The notes: generated by a model not told the origin, from the letters alone. Positions 1 through 8,703 are shown, counted from the first letter of the stretch. The stretch is DNA of 64,000 bases from Erysipelotrichaceae bacterium OPF54 (GCA_022834735.1 BQKD01000001.1:411659-475658); one strand, 5' to 3'. Made by a program: numbers and translations.

Positions 1-1182
1 AAACTAGGATTAAGCGTATACCCAGAACAGGAAAGCACGCAGCAGATCGAAGCCTATTTGAAAACGGGAGCGGAATATGGCTTCGATCATGTCTTTACAT
101 CGATCTTTTCGGTCGACGGAACAAAAGAGGAGATTGTCAGCTATTTCAGGAACCTGACCGATATGGCGCATCGGCTGGGCTATATGGTTGACGGGGATGT
201 CAATACGTGGTTTTTTGAAAAGATCGGGGCCAGCTGCAGCAATCTTTCCGTGTTCAAAGAAATGGGAATCGATATCTTGCGTATGGATGGTCCGTACGGG
301 GATGAACGGGATGCGATCCTGATCAACAACCCGGAAGGGATCGGGATCGAATACAATACGTCCATGATCCGGGTGGTGGATCATGCGATCGCAAACGGAG
401 CGAATATAAAGAACATATCTACGTGTCATAACTTTTATCCGCAGCGGTATACGGCACCATGTTTTGATCAGATCCGGCCGATGAACGATCATTTTCATAA
501 GCTTGGAATTCCTGTGGCGATGTTTTTGAATTCGCAGGTGTGTGGAACGCATGGCCCATGGCCGGTTTCGGATGGGCTGCCAACCATCGAGGAACATCGC
601 AATGTTCCGGTCGAGGTTCAGCTCAAGCATATGCTGGCCATGAAAACGATCGATCTGGCTTTGTTTGGCAATGCGTTTGCGGACCGAGCAGAATTCGAGG
701 CTGTGAAAAAGGTAATGGACAGAGCTGTAGTTTCTACGGATTCGCTTGATGAAAATATGAAGGAAATGGCTCGTTCCATGTATGCGATGCATGGCCGACC
801 GCTTCCAAAGGAAATGGTGCGCATCCCGTTTTCGATCCATCTGGAGGACGGAGTGAGCAATGTGGAAAAAGAACGGCTTTATTTTGGATATCATGCCGAT
901 CTTGGCGACTGTCTCAACTATATGATCCGTTCCCGTCTGAGCCGGATGGCTGGCAAAAAGGAAACGATCGTGCCAAGACCTTGCGAAAAGAAAAGGTTCG
1001 AGCGTGGGGATGTGCTCATTGTCAACGACAACTGCAAACATTATGCAGGAGAGATCCAGATCGTTTTGAAGCCGATGGAAAATGATGGACAGCGAAATCT
1101 GCTCGGTCATATCGACGAAAAAGAACATATGATCTTCGATCTGATCGAAGCAATGGATTTCTTTACTTTTATCGAAGCATAA
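1..1182 (+). CDS. mupG: MupG/DUF871-type 6-phospho-N-acetylmuramidase, 5' end outside window
   Basis: The reading frame is open from the first base (KLGLSVYPEQ...), so the true start lies just upstream; an in-frame TTG at 58 is internal. The protein matches the DUF871/MupG family, a TIM-barrel domain with a small C-terminal beta domain, whose characterised member hydrolyses MurNAc-6-phosphate-GlcNAc in the cytoplasm during cell-wall recycling. Seen in the sequence: the family start 'LGLSVYP', the barrel segments 'GIDILRMDGPYG' and 'NFYPQRYTAP', and a C-terminal 'GDVLIVNDNCKHYAGEIQI'. It is followed 28 bp later by a ChbG-like deacetylase, so both probably belong to one amino-sugar operon. The family call is firm; the exact substrate is inferred. 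Confidence 0.85.
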   Translation, partial: KLGLSVYPEQESTQQIEAYLKTGAEYGFDHVFTSIFSVDGTKEEIVSYFRNLTDMAHRLGYMVDGDVNTWFFEKIGASCSNLSVFKEMGIDILRMDGPYGDERDAILINNPEGIGIEYNTSMIRVVDHAIANGANIKNISTCHNFYPQRYTAPCFDQIRPMNDHFHKLGIPVAMFLNSQVCGTHGPWPVSDGLPTIEEHRNVPVEVQLKHMLAMKTIDLALFGNAFADRAEFEAVKKVMDRAVVSTDSLDENMKEMARSMYAMHGRPLPKEMVRIPFSIHLEDGVSNVEKERLYFGYHADLGDCLNYMIRSRLSRMAGKKETIVPRPCEKKRFERGDVLIVNDNCKHYAGEIQIVLKPMENDGQRNLLGHIDEKEHMIFDLIEAMDFFTFIEA

Positions 1183-1210
1183 ATCAAAAGAAAAGAAAGG
1201 TGGGCTTATT

Positions 1211-1963
1211 ATGAAAAAAATTATTGTACGTGCCGATGATCTCGGTTATTCAAAAGGTGTGAATCTCGGAATCGAAGAAAGTGTGCGAAACGGCATCATT
1301 CGTTCAGTCGGATTCATGACCAATATGCCCGAATCACGAAACGGATACGATTTGATCAAGGATCTCGATGTATGTCTTGGACAGCATACGAACATTTGTG
1401 TGGGCAAGCCTCTGTGCGATCCGAAGGATATTCCTTCGCTTGTCGATGAAAAGGGCGAGTTCAAGAGCTCAAAGACATACCGGAGCGCGAAAGAGGATTT
1501 TGTGGATCTGGACGAGGTGATCCTTGAAATCGAAGCGCAGTATGAAAAGTTCAAGGAAATCACAGGAAAAGAGCCGGCTTATTTTGAAGGGCATGCGGTC
1601 GCAAGCGACAACTTCTTTAAAGGTCTGCAGATCGTGGCAAACCGTCATGGCCTTGATTATCTGGGCATGAGTTTTGACGGGACTGTTCCTTTCCGGAATC
1701 AGAAGGTGAGGATGTGCATGGATTCCGTGAACAAGGAATACGATCCGACAGCGTTCTTGAAACAGATCGCAGAAGCAGAGGATAAGGAAAACACGATTCC
1801 GGTCATGGTATGTCACCCGGGCTATCTGGATGCATACATACTGCGTACGTCCTCGCTGCTTGAACCAAGAGCTCTGGAAGTCGAGATGGCGACCAGTTCA
1901 AAAGTGAAGCGGTGGCTCGAAGACCACGATGTACAACTCATAACCTATGATGATCTGAAGTAG
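1211..1963 (+). CDS. ChbG/HpnK (YdjC) family carbohydrate deacetylase
   Basis: 250 residues, the normal size of YdjC/ChbG deacetylases, which remove an N-acetyl group from chito- or other amino-sugar oligosaccharides using a bound metal. The metal-site motif 'RADDLGYS' (residues 7-14), the 'GQHTNI' histidine, 'EGHAVASDNFF' and the C-terminal 'CHPGYLD' are all present. The start follows AAGAAAGG by about nine bases. It sits directly behind the MupG-like gene and in front of a strong terminator, so it ends the operon. The context suggests peptidoglycan- or chitin-derived sugars; the substrate is not visible. Confidence 0.85.
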   Translation: MKKIIVRADDLGYSKGVNLGIEESVRNGIIRSVGFMTNMPESRNGYDLIKDLDVCLGQHTNICVGKPLCDPKDIPSLVDEKGEFKSSKTYRSAKEDFVDLDEVILEIEAQYEKFKEITGKEPAYFEGHAVASDNFFKGLQIVANRHGLDYLGMSFDGTVPFRNQKVRMCMDSVNKEYDPTAFLKQIAEAEDKENTIPVMVCHPGYLDAYILRTSSLLEPRALEVEMATSSKVKRWLEDHDVQLITYDDLK

Positions 1964-1971
1964 CGCGACCA

Positions 1972-2003
1972 GGCAAACTGAATATGTTCGGTTTGTCTTT
2001 TTT
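1972..2003 (+). terminator. Intrinsic terminator after the amino-sugar operon
   Basis: An 11-bp stem (GGCAAACTGAA / TTCGGTTTGTC, two G-T pairs) with a TATG loop is followed by a T-rich tail, just behind the deacetylase stop codon. Confidence 0.85.
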
Positions 2004-2115
2004 GTGCTTTTTTCATCCCTGCACAGCCGTCAGGTGTGATTTTTTGATCACCGTTTATATCATGAAAAAAGAGAAACGAAGTAGTAGAATGAGATCGCTT
2101 CTCTATTTTAATGAT

Positions 2116-3121
2116 TCAGCTGATAAGATAAGGAAGTACAAGCTTGCGGATATTTTCCTTATATCCAAGTGTATCGCAGGCTTCCTGGGCACTCATGCCT
2201 TTCTCGACCATGCGCTGCTGTGCCAGACGTACAAAGGTGGAAAGCATTTCGTTCAGCTGGAAATCTTTTTCCTGGATCTGCTGAGTCTGCGCTTTTAACT
2301 GTTCATGGTACTCCTTTTCTTTGGTCTGGTATTCTTTTTCTTTTGCCTGATACTCCTTTTCTTTGATCAGGTACTGCTGCTCCCGCTCCAGATACAGTTT
2401 TTCTTTCTTTTCAAAATAATGATCAAGTACACTTGCCATCGTCGTTTCTCCTTTCTTCGGGTTCAATTTGAATTTCTCAAGGTATTTCCAGCATCCTTCT
2501 CTTAGCGCTTCGTCTTTTGAAAAGGCGGCCAGGGTCATGAGCGTTTCTTCTACGTGTTCGATCTTCCAGCCTGCTGGCGGATCATATCGCGTTCTTCCTG
2601 CTTTTGAGCTTTTGCGCATCTGGACACAGTAATCGGCAATAAAACGGAAATCGCTGCCGATCGATGCGATCCGCTCCTCGTCCCACCACGCAATGTTTTC
2701 TAAGTTCATTGTATAATTTGAAACGAACGGTTTCAAGAACGATGGTGAGCGAGGGAACAAAGCAGGATAGAGAAAAAGGCAAAGAAGGACGGGAAGATTT
2801 GATAAGCTGGCTGCGCTGCCAGAAATAAGCGGTATCCGTATATCCCATCGCCCGGACTGGCATGGTCGGATCGTGAGCGGTCTGATTTTCGAAATTGACA
2901 ATAAAAGAGGGATGACCGTTCGGATCGAGGACCATGGCGCTGGCATCGCGATAAACGGGATTCAAAGAGGAATCGTAATCGAACTGGGCCGGGATATCGA
3001 GAGGGCAGATCTGATCGGGATGAATGACAGGGCAGTGATCGAAAATGAGAAAATTAATAAGAGAGGCAAATACGTCGGGAAGGCGCAGAAGTGCCTTCTG
3101 GGTTAAGTCTTTATCAGACAT
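2116..3121 (-). pseudogene. Rpn family (PD-(D/E)XK nuclease/'transposase') gene, frameshifted
   Basis: The N-terminal part, MSDKDLTQKALLRLPDVFASL..., reads from 3121 down to about 2740 and resembles Rpn/YhgA-type recombination-promoting nucleases, with 'DASAMVLDPNGHPSFIVNFENQT' in the place of the nuclease core. The rest (FVSNYTMNLENIAWWDEERIASIGSDFRFIADYCVQMRK...) reads in another frame to 2116. At least one frameshift near 2700-2740 therefore breaks the gene. The second half has a long coiled coil built on KEKEY repeats and ends with the family tail 'SAQEACDTLGYKENIRKLVLPYLIS'. A related broken copy lies near 37-39 kb. These genes are often multicopy and unstable in gut Bacillota. Confidence 0.75.
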
Positions 3122-3265
3122 ACAGCATTAATTCCTTTCAATAATGAATTGATGAAAGCTTTCGAATAAAACAGTCGGAAGACTGTGCAAACATGTTTAA
3201 CGGCATTATAACAGCTTCGTCAAAAAACACAATAGTAAAACAGAAAAAATAAAAAGCCGAAGAGT

Positions 3266-3613
3266 TCACTGCTCTCCGGCCTGCGGACAGTGGTCATGCC
3301 CCCATTTACAGAAGGCGCTCAGGATCGGCATCATGCTCTTTCCTTTTTCGGACAAGGAATATTCGACTTTTGGCGGAACCTGCGGATATTCAGTACGAAT
3401 GATGATCCCGTCGCGTTCGAGTTCCTTGAGCTGGCTGCTCAGCATCTTATGGGTCACTGTGCCCAGCGCCCTTTTCAGCTGACTGTAACGCATGATCTCA
3501 TATTTCCAAAGCCAAAATAAAATATGCATTTTCCATTTTCCGTCAATGAGCGAGATCGCATACGCAAACGGACGGATATCGACTTCTTTTTCTGCACAGG
3601 TATCTGAATTCAT
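3266..3613 (-). CDS. HxlR family winged-helix transcriptional regulator
   Basis: 115 residues, typical for HxlR-type MarR-fold regulators. Seen: the family opening 'ISLIDGKWKMHILFWLW' with 'MRYSQLKRALGTVTHKMLSSQLKELERDGIIIRTEYPQVPPKVEYSLSEKG' forming helix-turn-helix and wing. It is divergent from an old-yellow-enzyme-like oxidoreductase, the usual arrangement for HxlR proteins that sense electrophiles or quinones and control the neighbouring reductase. Control of that gene and autoregulation are inferred from the shared 101-bp promoter region. Confidence 0.9.
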   Translation of the reverse strand: MNSDTCAEKEVDIRPFAYAISLIDGKWKMHILFWLWKYEIMRYSQLKRALGTVTHKMLSSQLKELERDGIIIRTEYPQVPPKVEYSLSEKGKSMMPILSAFCKWGHDHCPQAGEQ

Positions 3614-3714
3614 AATTATGCTCTCCTTTTTGATAGTATCTTCCTATAAAGTGCGTTCTTTCTTTTTGAAATCTATCACCCTATAATTGGATTGTCAATG
3701 CAGGAGGAACGAGT
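3614..3714. promoter_or_regulatory. Divergent promoter region between hxlR-like and OYE-like genes
   Basis: A perfect -10 box TATAAT at 3682-3687 faces the oxidoreductase, which has the ribosome site AGGAGGA eight bases before its ATG. No good -35 box is visible, compatible with an activated or repressed promoter. The HxlR operator itself could not be assigned. Confidence 0.5.
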
Positions 3715-4659
3715 ATGAGAATCATCGATACACCGTTAAAAATTAAAAATATGGAACTGAAAAACCGGCTGGTGATGCCACCAATGGCAACCGCAAAAGC
3801 AGGAAAAGACGGAGAAATCAGCAACGATGTATGCACCTATTATGATGAAAAGACAAAAGGCGGATGGATCGGGCTGGTCATTTGCGAACATAGCTTCGTG
3901 ATGCAGGAAGGAAAGGCAGGAGCCGGGCAGGTATCCATTTCAAAAGATGAGGATTTGGAAGGCCTTCGCAGACTCGTCGATACGATCCATGCCAACGGAA
4001 CCTGTGTGTTTGCGCAGATCGCTCATGCAGGACAGCGTGCAAAAAAGGATATAACCGGAATGGAGCCGGCCGGACCCGATACGATGGATAACCAGCACAT
4101 TCAGGAAGTGATCGAAAGTTTTGCGGATGCGGCAAAACGTGCCAGGGAAGCCGGATTTGACGGAGTCGAGATCCATTCGGCCCACGGATATCTGCTCAAC
4201 CAGTTCTATTCTCCGCTTGCCAATCATCGCACGGATGAATATGGCACAGATAAACTGAAAATTCATAAGGAAGTGATCAAAGCGGTCCGCAAAGCCGTGG
4301 GAAACGATTTTCCGGTTGCGCTTCGTCTGGGCGCGTGTGATTATGCCGAAGGCGGCAATACGATCTTGGAAGCGGTCGCGGCTGCAAAAGAACTGGAAGC
4401 ATGCGGGATCGATCTGCTCGACATTTCCGGAGGCATGAACGGATACATTCGCCCCGGACATACGGAACAAGGATATTTTCAGGATGTAAGCGAAGCTGTA
4501 AAACAGGAAGTGAAGATCCCGGTTCTTTTGACGGGCGGGATCACAGATGTGAATGCGGCAGAAGATCTTCTTGCCCGCAGCAAGGCAGATCTCATTGGCG
4601 CAGGACGCGCGATCCTAAAGGATACGTCCTGGCCCGAAAAAGCGATGGATCATCGATGA
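3715..4659 (+). CDS. Old yellow enzyme family NADH:flavin oxidoreductase
   Basis: FMN-dependent ene-reductase with a TIM barrel. The family signature 'HSAHGYLLNQFYSPLANHRTDEYG' (about residues 152-175), the N-terminal 'LKNRLVMPPMATA', 'FAQIAHAGQ' and the phosphate-binding 'LLTGGITDVNAAEDLL...ADLIGAGRAILKD' are all present. At 314 residues it is slightly shorter than most relatives (about 340), because it stops soon after the 'WPEKA' segment and lacks the usual tail. It probably reduces electrophilic enones or quinones with NAD(P)H under control of the divergent HxlR regulator. Confidence 0.9.
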   Translation: MRIIDTPLKIKNMELKNRLVMPPMATAKAGKDGEISNDVCTYYDEKTKGGWIGLVICEHSFVMQEGKAGAGQVSISKDEDLEGLRRLVDTIHANGTCVFAQIAHAGQRAKKDITGMEPAGPDTMDNQHIQEVIESFADAAKRAREAGFDGVEIHSAHGYLLNQFYSPLANHRTDEYGTDKLKIHKEVIKAVRKAVGNDFPVALRLGACDYAEGGNTILEAVAAAKELEACGIDLLDISGGMNGYIRPGHTEQGYFQDVSEAVKQEVKIPVLLTGGITDVNAAEDLLARSKADLIGAGRAILKDTSWPEKAMDHR

Positions 4660-4725
4660 TCGTAAAAAAATCTCTTGAGAAAAGGAATTCTTTTTCCTGC
4701 AATGAGTTATGCAAAGGAGGACGAA

Positions 4726-5220
4726 ATGAAAACACTGTATATGATCGCAGGAACGATGGGAGCCGGAAAAACGACCGTGAGCCAGCGCCTGAAAAACGAA
4801 CTGCCCCGCTACGTATTTCTGGATGGCGACTGGTGCTGGGATGCAAGTCCTTTTCAGGTAACGGACGAGACAAAAGAAATGGTCATGAACAATATTTGTT
4901 TTCTGCTCAATAGCTTTCTGCATTGTTCCGCTTATGAAAATGTGGTATTTTGCTGGGTCATGCACGAGCAGTCCATCATGGACGAGATCCTGGGCAGACT
5001 GGATGTGAAAAATTGCGCCGTAAAGAAAATTGTACTTGTGGTTGATGAAGAAAGTCTGCGCAGAAGGCTGGCTGGCGATATCGGGCGCGGTCTGCGCACC
5101 GATGATGTGATCGAACGAAGCGTGGCAAGGATTCCTATGTATGAAGTGCTCGATGCGGTCCGGGTCGATACGAGCCATCGTTCAGTGACGGATATCGTAA
5201 AAGAAATCATGGCTCTGTAA
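4726..5220 (+). CDS. Small P-loop (AAA/nucleotide kinase-like) protein
   Basis: 164 residues from the ATG at 4726, chosen because GCAAAGGAGG precedes it by seven bases. A Walker A motif 'GTMGAGKTTVSQRL' lies at residues 9-22, followed by 'VFLDGDWCWDASPF', a pattern seen in shikimate kinase-like and uncharacterised ATP-binding proteins annotated as AAA family. The later 'RRRLAGDIGRGLRTDDVIERS' resembles an arginine-rich lid. It probably phosphorylates a small molecule; the substrate is unknown. It follows the oxidoreductase by 66 bp and may be cotranscribed. Confidence 0.75.
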   Translation: MKTLYMIAGTMGAGKTTVSQRLKNELPRYVFLDGDWCWDASPFQVTDETKEMVMNNICFLLNSFLHCSAYENVVFCWVMHEQSIMDEILGRLDVKNCAVKKIVLVVDEESLRRRLAGDIGRGLRTDDVIERSVARIPMYEVLDAVRVDTSHRSVTDIVKEIMAL

Positions 5221-5221
5221 C

Positions 5222-5244
5222 AAAAAAAGACGCCCGCAGGCGTC
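5222..5244 (-). terminator. Terminator of the small minus-strand gene
   Basis: GACGCC-CGCA-GGCGTC hairpin; read on the minus strand it is followed by seven T residues. It also lies directly behind the plus-strand kinase stop, but has no T-run in that direction. Confidence 0.8.
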
Positions 5245-5254
5245 AGGGGATCGA

Positions 5255-5431
5255 TTAATGAAGAACGCCCGACTCGTTCAGGACAGCTTTCTGTACGTTG
5301 CCAAGCTTTACATTCGAACGGGCTGGCGCAATGCTTGACGGCATGCTCCAGTCAAAATCGCTTGTACGCGAGTTCATATATCGTCTGATCATTTCTTCTT
5401 TGTTCATTGAGTTGATTTTACTGTTTTTCAT
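5255..5431 (-). CDS. Small 58-residue protein of unknown function
   Basis: Starts MKNSKINSMNKEEMIRRY and ends LNESGVLH. The gene has all signals of a real transcription unit: a promoter (TTGATT at 5480-5485, 17-bp spacer, TATATT at 5457-5462, minus strand), the ribosome site AAGGAGGA seven bases before ATG, and an intrinsic terminator 10 bp after the stop. The peptide is hydrophilic, has one Trp and no Cys, no membrane segment and no signal peptide. The N-terminal third could form a charged helix and the rest looks disordered. I do not recognise a family. Its form (short, monocistronic, strongly expressed) fits a regulatory or sporulation-type small protein or a peptide precursor, but no modifying enzyme is adjacent. 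Confidence 0.7.
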   Translation of the reverse strand: MKNSKINSMNKEEMIRRYMNSRTSDFDWSMPSSIAPARSNVKLGNVQKAVLNESGVLH

Positions 5432-5456
5432 GTTAGTTCCTCCTTAACACATCCTC

Positions 5457-5485
5457 AATATAGTCTTGTTGGGTATGGAAATCAA
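5457..5485 (-). promoter_or_regulatory. Promoter of the 58-residue gene
   Basis: TTGATT and TATATT separated by exactly 17 bp, about 26 bases upstream of the start codon on the minus strand. Confidence 0.7.
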
Positions 5486-5542
5486 CTAAAAAACAATAAA
5501 AAAATTCAATATTATAAAAGTAAGCGTTTACTTTATATAAAA

Positions 5543-5570
5543 TAAAAAAGCGCATATTTGGATGCGCTTT
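5543..5570 (-). terminator. Terminator after the DUF362 gene
   Basis: AAAGCGCAT-ATTTGG-ATGCGCTTT hairpin followed on the minus strand by a short T-run; five bases downstream of the stop codon. Confidence 0.8.
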
Positions 5571-5575
5571 CAATG

Positions 5576-6478
5576 CTATTGTTCGTCTATATCAATTAAT
5601 TCGTATTCCTTGGTTCCATAGCCGAGTGAGGCTGCCGCATCCACGGTATGGCGCCCATGCCTTGATTCGATCCGCTCAACGAGATGATCGCGTCCCGGAT
5701 CTTTCGAGCTGTATACCATATCGAGGCATGCCTGATCGATCGCGACCGGATCGGTCGAGATCATGATGCCGATATCTTTCATGCAAGGATCTTCTGCCAC
5801 ATAGCAGCAGTCGCAGTCGACAGAAAGATTGACGAGCGAATTGATATACACCACATTGTCCTTGAACATTTCATGTACGCTTCCGGCCGCGTCTGCCATG
5901 GCTTCGAGGAACTCGTCCTGTTCCACAGGAATTGTCCAGCATGTTTTCATATCTGCGGATTTTCCGGTAGAGTGGATCCAGCATTTTCCGGCCGAGGAAG
6001 CACAGCCGATCGACAATTGTTTCAGCGCGCCGCCAAAACCGCCCATCGGATGACCTTTGAAATGGGACAGGACAAGCAGGGAATTATATTTGTCCAGGTC
6101 CTTTCCTACATAGTTTTCCTTGATGACCTTTCCGTTCGGAATTTCAAGTGTCAGATCCGGCCCTTCCGAGTCCAGGATATCCACATCAAAGTTTTCGGTC
6201 CAGCCATGCTCTTTCATGACCTCCATATGAGTGGTGGTGTTAAAACGGGCACCGCCCATATCATGGCCATAGGCAGTATTGCACTCAACTACCGTACCAT
6301 TCACCTTGTCGATGATCGGTTTGACAAATTCCGGACGAAGATAGTTCTGGTTGCCCCGTTCGCCCGAATGCAGCTTGACGGCCACATTTCCTTTTAATTC
6401 TTTCCCGAGCGCTTCGTACAGGCGGACCAGACTTTTTGAACCGGTGTCTTTCGTGAAGTAAACTTTTGCTTTTTCCAT
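5576..6478 (-). CDS. DUF362 domain protein
   Basis: 300 residues matching DUF362, a widespread family in anaerobes without a settled biochemical role, sometimes fused to ferredoxin domains. Seen: 'VAVKLHSGERGNQNYLRPEF' near the start, the conserved 'LSHFKGHPMGGFGGALKQLSIGCASSAGK' and 'DCDCCYVAEDPCMKDIGIMISTDPVAIDQACLDM' near the C terminus. No 2[4Fe-4S] ferredoxin domain is fused, although the CDCC cluster may bind metal. It is monocistronic with its own terminator. The family assignment is firm; the function is unknown. Confidence 0.85.
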   Translation of the reverse strand: MEKAKVYFTKDTGSKSLVRLYEALGKELKGNVAVKLHSGERGNQNYLRPEFVKPIIDKVNGTVVECNTAYGHDMGGARFNTTTHMEVMKEHGWTENFDVDILDSEGPDLTLEIPNGKVIKENYVGKDLDKYNSLLVLSHFKGHPMGGFGGALKQLSIGCASSAGKCWIHSTGKSADMKTCWTIPVEQDEFLEAMADAAGSVHEMFKDNVVYINSLVNLSVDCDCCYVAEDPCMKDIGIMISTDPVAIDQACLDMVYSSKDPGRDHLVERIESRHGRHTVDAAASLGYGTKEYELIDIDEQ

Positions 6479-6551
6479 AAAATGATCCTTTCCTTGATTT
6501 CTTTCATTTTATTCCCTGAACTTCGCTTTAATCAATAAAAAATAATATTTG

Positions 6552-6588
6552 TTGACAAAAAAAGCGCTTTCTTTTTTATAATTAAAAT
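6552..6588 (+). promoter_or_regulatory. Promoter giving a probably leaderless transcript
   Basis: Perfect TTGACA (6552-6557) and TATAAT (6577-6582), spacer 19 bp. The -10 box ends six bases before the ATG, so the expected transcription start falls on or beside the start codon. No ribosome-binding sequence exists in between. Confidence 0.7.
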
Positions 6589-7191
6589 ATGAAAAAGAAA
6601 GTATATTTGGTCCGTCACGGACAAACAGAATTCAACGTGCAGAAACGCTGTCAGGGATGGAAGGATTCTCCGCTTACCAGGAAAGGCATACAACAGGCTC
6701 TGGCCATACGCAGCTGGTTCGAAGAGCAGGATATTCATTTTGATCATGCGTATTCCTCGGATCTGCAGCGGGCCATGGACACGATGTTCCTCATTACAAG
6801 AGGGATGGATATTCCGTGCTATACGAGCAGAGGGCTGCGCGAAATGAGTTTTGGCAAATACGACGGCTGGAAGCATGCCGACATTCCGGAGATCGCCAAT
6901 ATCGACCGCGACACATATTTTAAGAATGTCGGTGGCGAAACGGCAGAGGAAGCAGTTCTGCGCGCCTATCGTACGATCGTATTTGTCATGCGGCAGAAAG
7001 ATGTGGAACATGCGCTTTTTGTCAGTCACGGCATCCCGGTATCGGGCCTGTACAATTCGCTGCCCCATGCGCCTGGGGTCCAGGAAGCAAAAGATTTCCG
7101 CAACGGATGTATCAGCGTGTACGAATTCGAAGACGACGAAATGATCCTGGTCGATTTTGTCCAGATCGAAGAGGAGGAGTTTAAATTATGA
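6589..7191 (+). CDS. Histidine phosphatase family protein (phosphoglycerate mutase-like)
   Basis: 200 residues with the catalytic 'VRHGQTEFN' motif at residues 8-16 and a second catalytic histidine in 'FVSHGIPVSG'. These enzymes use a phosphohistidine intermediate to hydrolyse phosphate esters, or rarely to move phosphate. The next gene overlaps it by four bases (ATGA) and encodes a paralogue, so the two are translationally coupled. Substrates cannot be read from sequence. The gene seems to be translated from a leaderless message. Confidence 0.88.
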   Translation: MKKKVYLVRHGQTEFNVQKRCQGWKDSPLTRKGIQQALAIRSWFEEQDIHFDHAYSSDLQRAMDTMFLITRGMDIPCYTSRGLREMSFGKYDGWKHADIPEIANIDRDTYFKNVGGETAEEAVLRAYRTIVFVMRQKDVEHALFVSHGIPVSGLYNSLPHAPGVQEAKDFRNGCISVYEFEDDEMILVDFVQIEEEEFKL

Positions 7192-7775
7192 AGAAAAAGC
7201 TGTATTTGATGCGGCATGGCGAAACGTGGTTCAATGAAAGAAAAAAGATCCAGGGATGGACAGATTCCCCTCTAACCGAAAACGGGATCGGGCAGGCCCG
7301 GAAAGCGAGAGACTGGTTCGAAGAACAGGATATTCATTTTACTGACGCGTATTGTTCGACTTCGGAACGGGCAAGCGATACGCTCGAGATCGTGACCGAT
7401 CTGCCCTATACACGCTTGAAAGGGTTAAAGGAAATGAATTTTGGCAAATTTGACGGGGAGGATGAGTTTCTCAATCCGCCAGTGGATGAATATGAAACGT
7501 TTTTCGCAAAATACGGTGGCGGAGAAACAAGAAGAGATGTCCGCCGGCGCATGAAGGAAACGCTCGATGAGATCATGGCAAAAGAGGGCCATGAATGTGT
7601 GCTGGCCGTCAGCCATGGAGCGGCGTGCGCCAATTTCTACCGGGAATGGGAGCATGCGGCGAAAGCAAAGAAAACCGAACGGTTCTATAACTGCTGTATT
7701 CTTGAATATACGGTCGAGGACGGAACATTTATCCTGGAAGCGATCCACAATATCAACCGTCCGGAAGGGAAATAA
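7188..7775 (+). CDS. Second histidine phosphatase family protein
   Basis: 195 residues; 'LMRHGETWFNE' at residues 7-17 and 'AVSHGAACANF' carry the two catalytic histidines. It resembles the preceding protein along its length (for example 'WFEEQDIHF' and 'KEMNFGKFDG' against 'REMSFGKYDG'), which points to a local duplication. Its ribosome site GAGGAGG lies inside the upstream gene. It is followed two bases later by the PanE-like gene. Confidence 0.88.
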   Translation: MKKKLYLMRHGETWFNERKKIQGWTDSPLTENGIGQARKARDWFEEQDIHFTDAYCSTSERASDTLEIVTDLPYTRLKGLKEMNFGKFDGEDEFLNPPVDEYETFFAKYGGGETRRDVRRRMKETLDEIMAKEGHECVLAVSHGAACANFYREWEHAAKAKKTERFYNCCILEYTVEDGTFILEAIHNINRPEGK

Positions 7776-7776
7776 A

Positions 7777-8688
7777 ATGGAGGAGATCAAAAAGGTGCTT
7801 GTGGTAGGACGCGGAGCGGTCGGCGGCTTGTTCGGCTCTTTGATCGAACAGAAGATCGGCGGCGATTTTGCGTTCCTGTGCGATGAAAAGAGAAAACAAA
7901 AATATGACACGATCCCGTATACGATCAATGGAGTCGAAAAGAAATATAACTATGCAGTTCCCGCTTCTCCCTGCCCGGTCGATCTGATCCTGATTACCAC
8001 CAAAGCCGGAGCGTTTCATGAAGCGGCAGAAATGATCAGACCGTTCCTGAAAGAAGATACGATCCTTATTTCGGGCCTGAACGGGATCGAAAGCGACGAA
8101 CAGCTCATGAAAACATTCGATCAGCCGGTGATCCGCGCGATCTCGCAGAAGATGGATGCCCGCTATCATGATAACACGCTCACCTATACACAGACGGGCG
8201 AGCTCGTGATCGGTATGGAACGAAAGGAACAAAGGGAAAGCTTTGAACGGCTGATCCGCTTTTTTGACCGGATCGGCTTTCCTTATGTGAACTCAAAGGA
8301 TATCGTGCACGATCAGTACTCGAAGCTGATGCTCAACTGCGGCATCAATCAGGTCTGTGCCGCATACAGAATCACTTATGGAAAAACAGTGAACGATCCG
8401 CAGTATCGCAAGCTGTTCATTGACGTGATGAAGGAAACAAGAGATATTCTTTCAAAATATGGGGTTTATATCACAGATCACGAAATTGCTGCGTGGGTCA
8501 AGGCGATCGAAGCGCTCGATCCCGACTCGATGCCAAGCATGGCGCAGGATGTCCTGGCACAGCGAAAGACAGAACGGGATCTGTTCTCGGGAACGATCAT
8601 CCGGATGGCAGAAGAGAAAGGTGTCAGCGCTCCGCTCAATGAGCAGCTTTATGAACAAATCGAAGCAATCGAGAAAGAGTTTGCCTAG
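7777..8688 (+). CDS. Ketopantoate reductase (PanE/ApbA) family protein
   Basis: 303 residues from the ATG at 7777, which follows GGAAGGGA. The Rossmann motif 'VVGRGAVGGLFGSL' sits at residues 8-21, and 'KLMLNCGINQVCAAYRITYGK' is the family's substrate-binding helix. PanE reduces 2-dehydropantoate to pantoate with NADPH for coenzyme A; the coaBC-coaX operon is 15 kb away. Many family members act on other 2-keto acids, so pantoate is likely but unproven. The last eight codons, stop and terminator form the left copy of the 42-bp repeat that bounds the island. Confidence 0.8.
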   Translation: MEEIKKVLVVGRGAVGGLFGSLIEQKIGGDFAFLCDEKRKQKYDTIPYTINGVEKKYNYAVPASPCPVDLILITTKAGAFHEAAEMIRPFLKEDTILISGLNGIESDEQLMKTFDQPVIRAISQKMDARYHDNTLTYTQTGELVIGMERKEQRESFERLIRFFDRIGFPYVNSKDIVHDQYSKLMLNCGINQVCAAYRITYGKTVNDPQYRKLFIDVMKETRDILSKYGVYITDHEIAAWVKAIEALDPDSMPSMAQDVLAQRKTERDLFSGTIIRMAEEKGVSAPLNEQLYEQIEAIEKEFA

Positions 8689-8703
8689 GCAGGCTCTTCT
8701 TGT
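8662..8703. repeat. Left island boundary repeat (attL-like), includes panE terminator
   Basis: 42 bases identical to 16823-16864. The unit carries the last eight panE codons, the TAG stop and an inverted repeat AGAGTTTGCC-TA-GGCAGGCTCT that acts as an intrinsic terminator. Bases just outside the two copies differ, so the match is exactly bounded. The right copy has no reading frame in front of it, so the left copy belongs to the intact gene. Confidence 0.9.
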
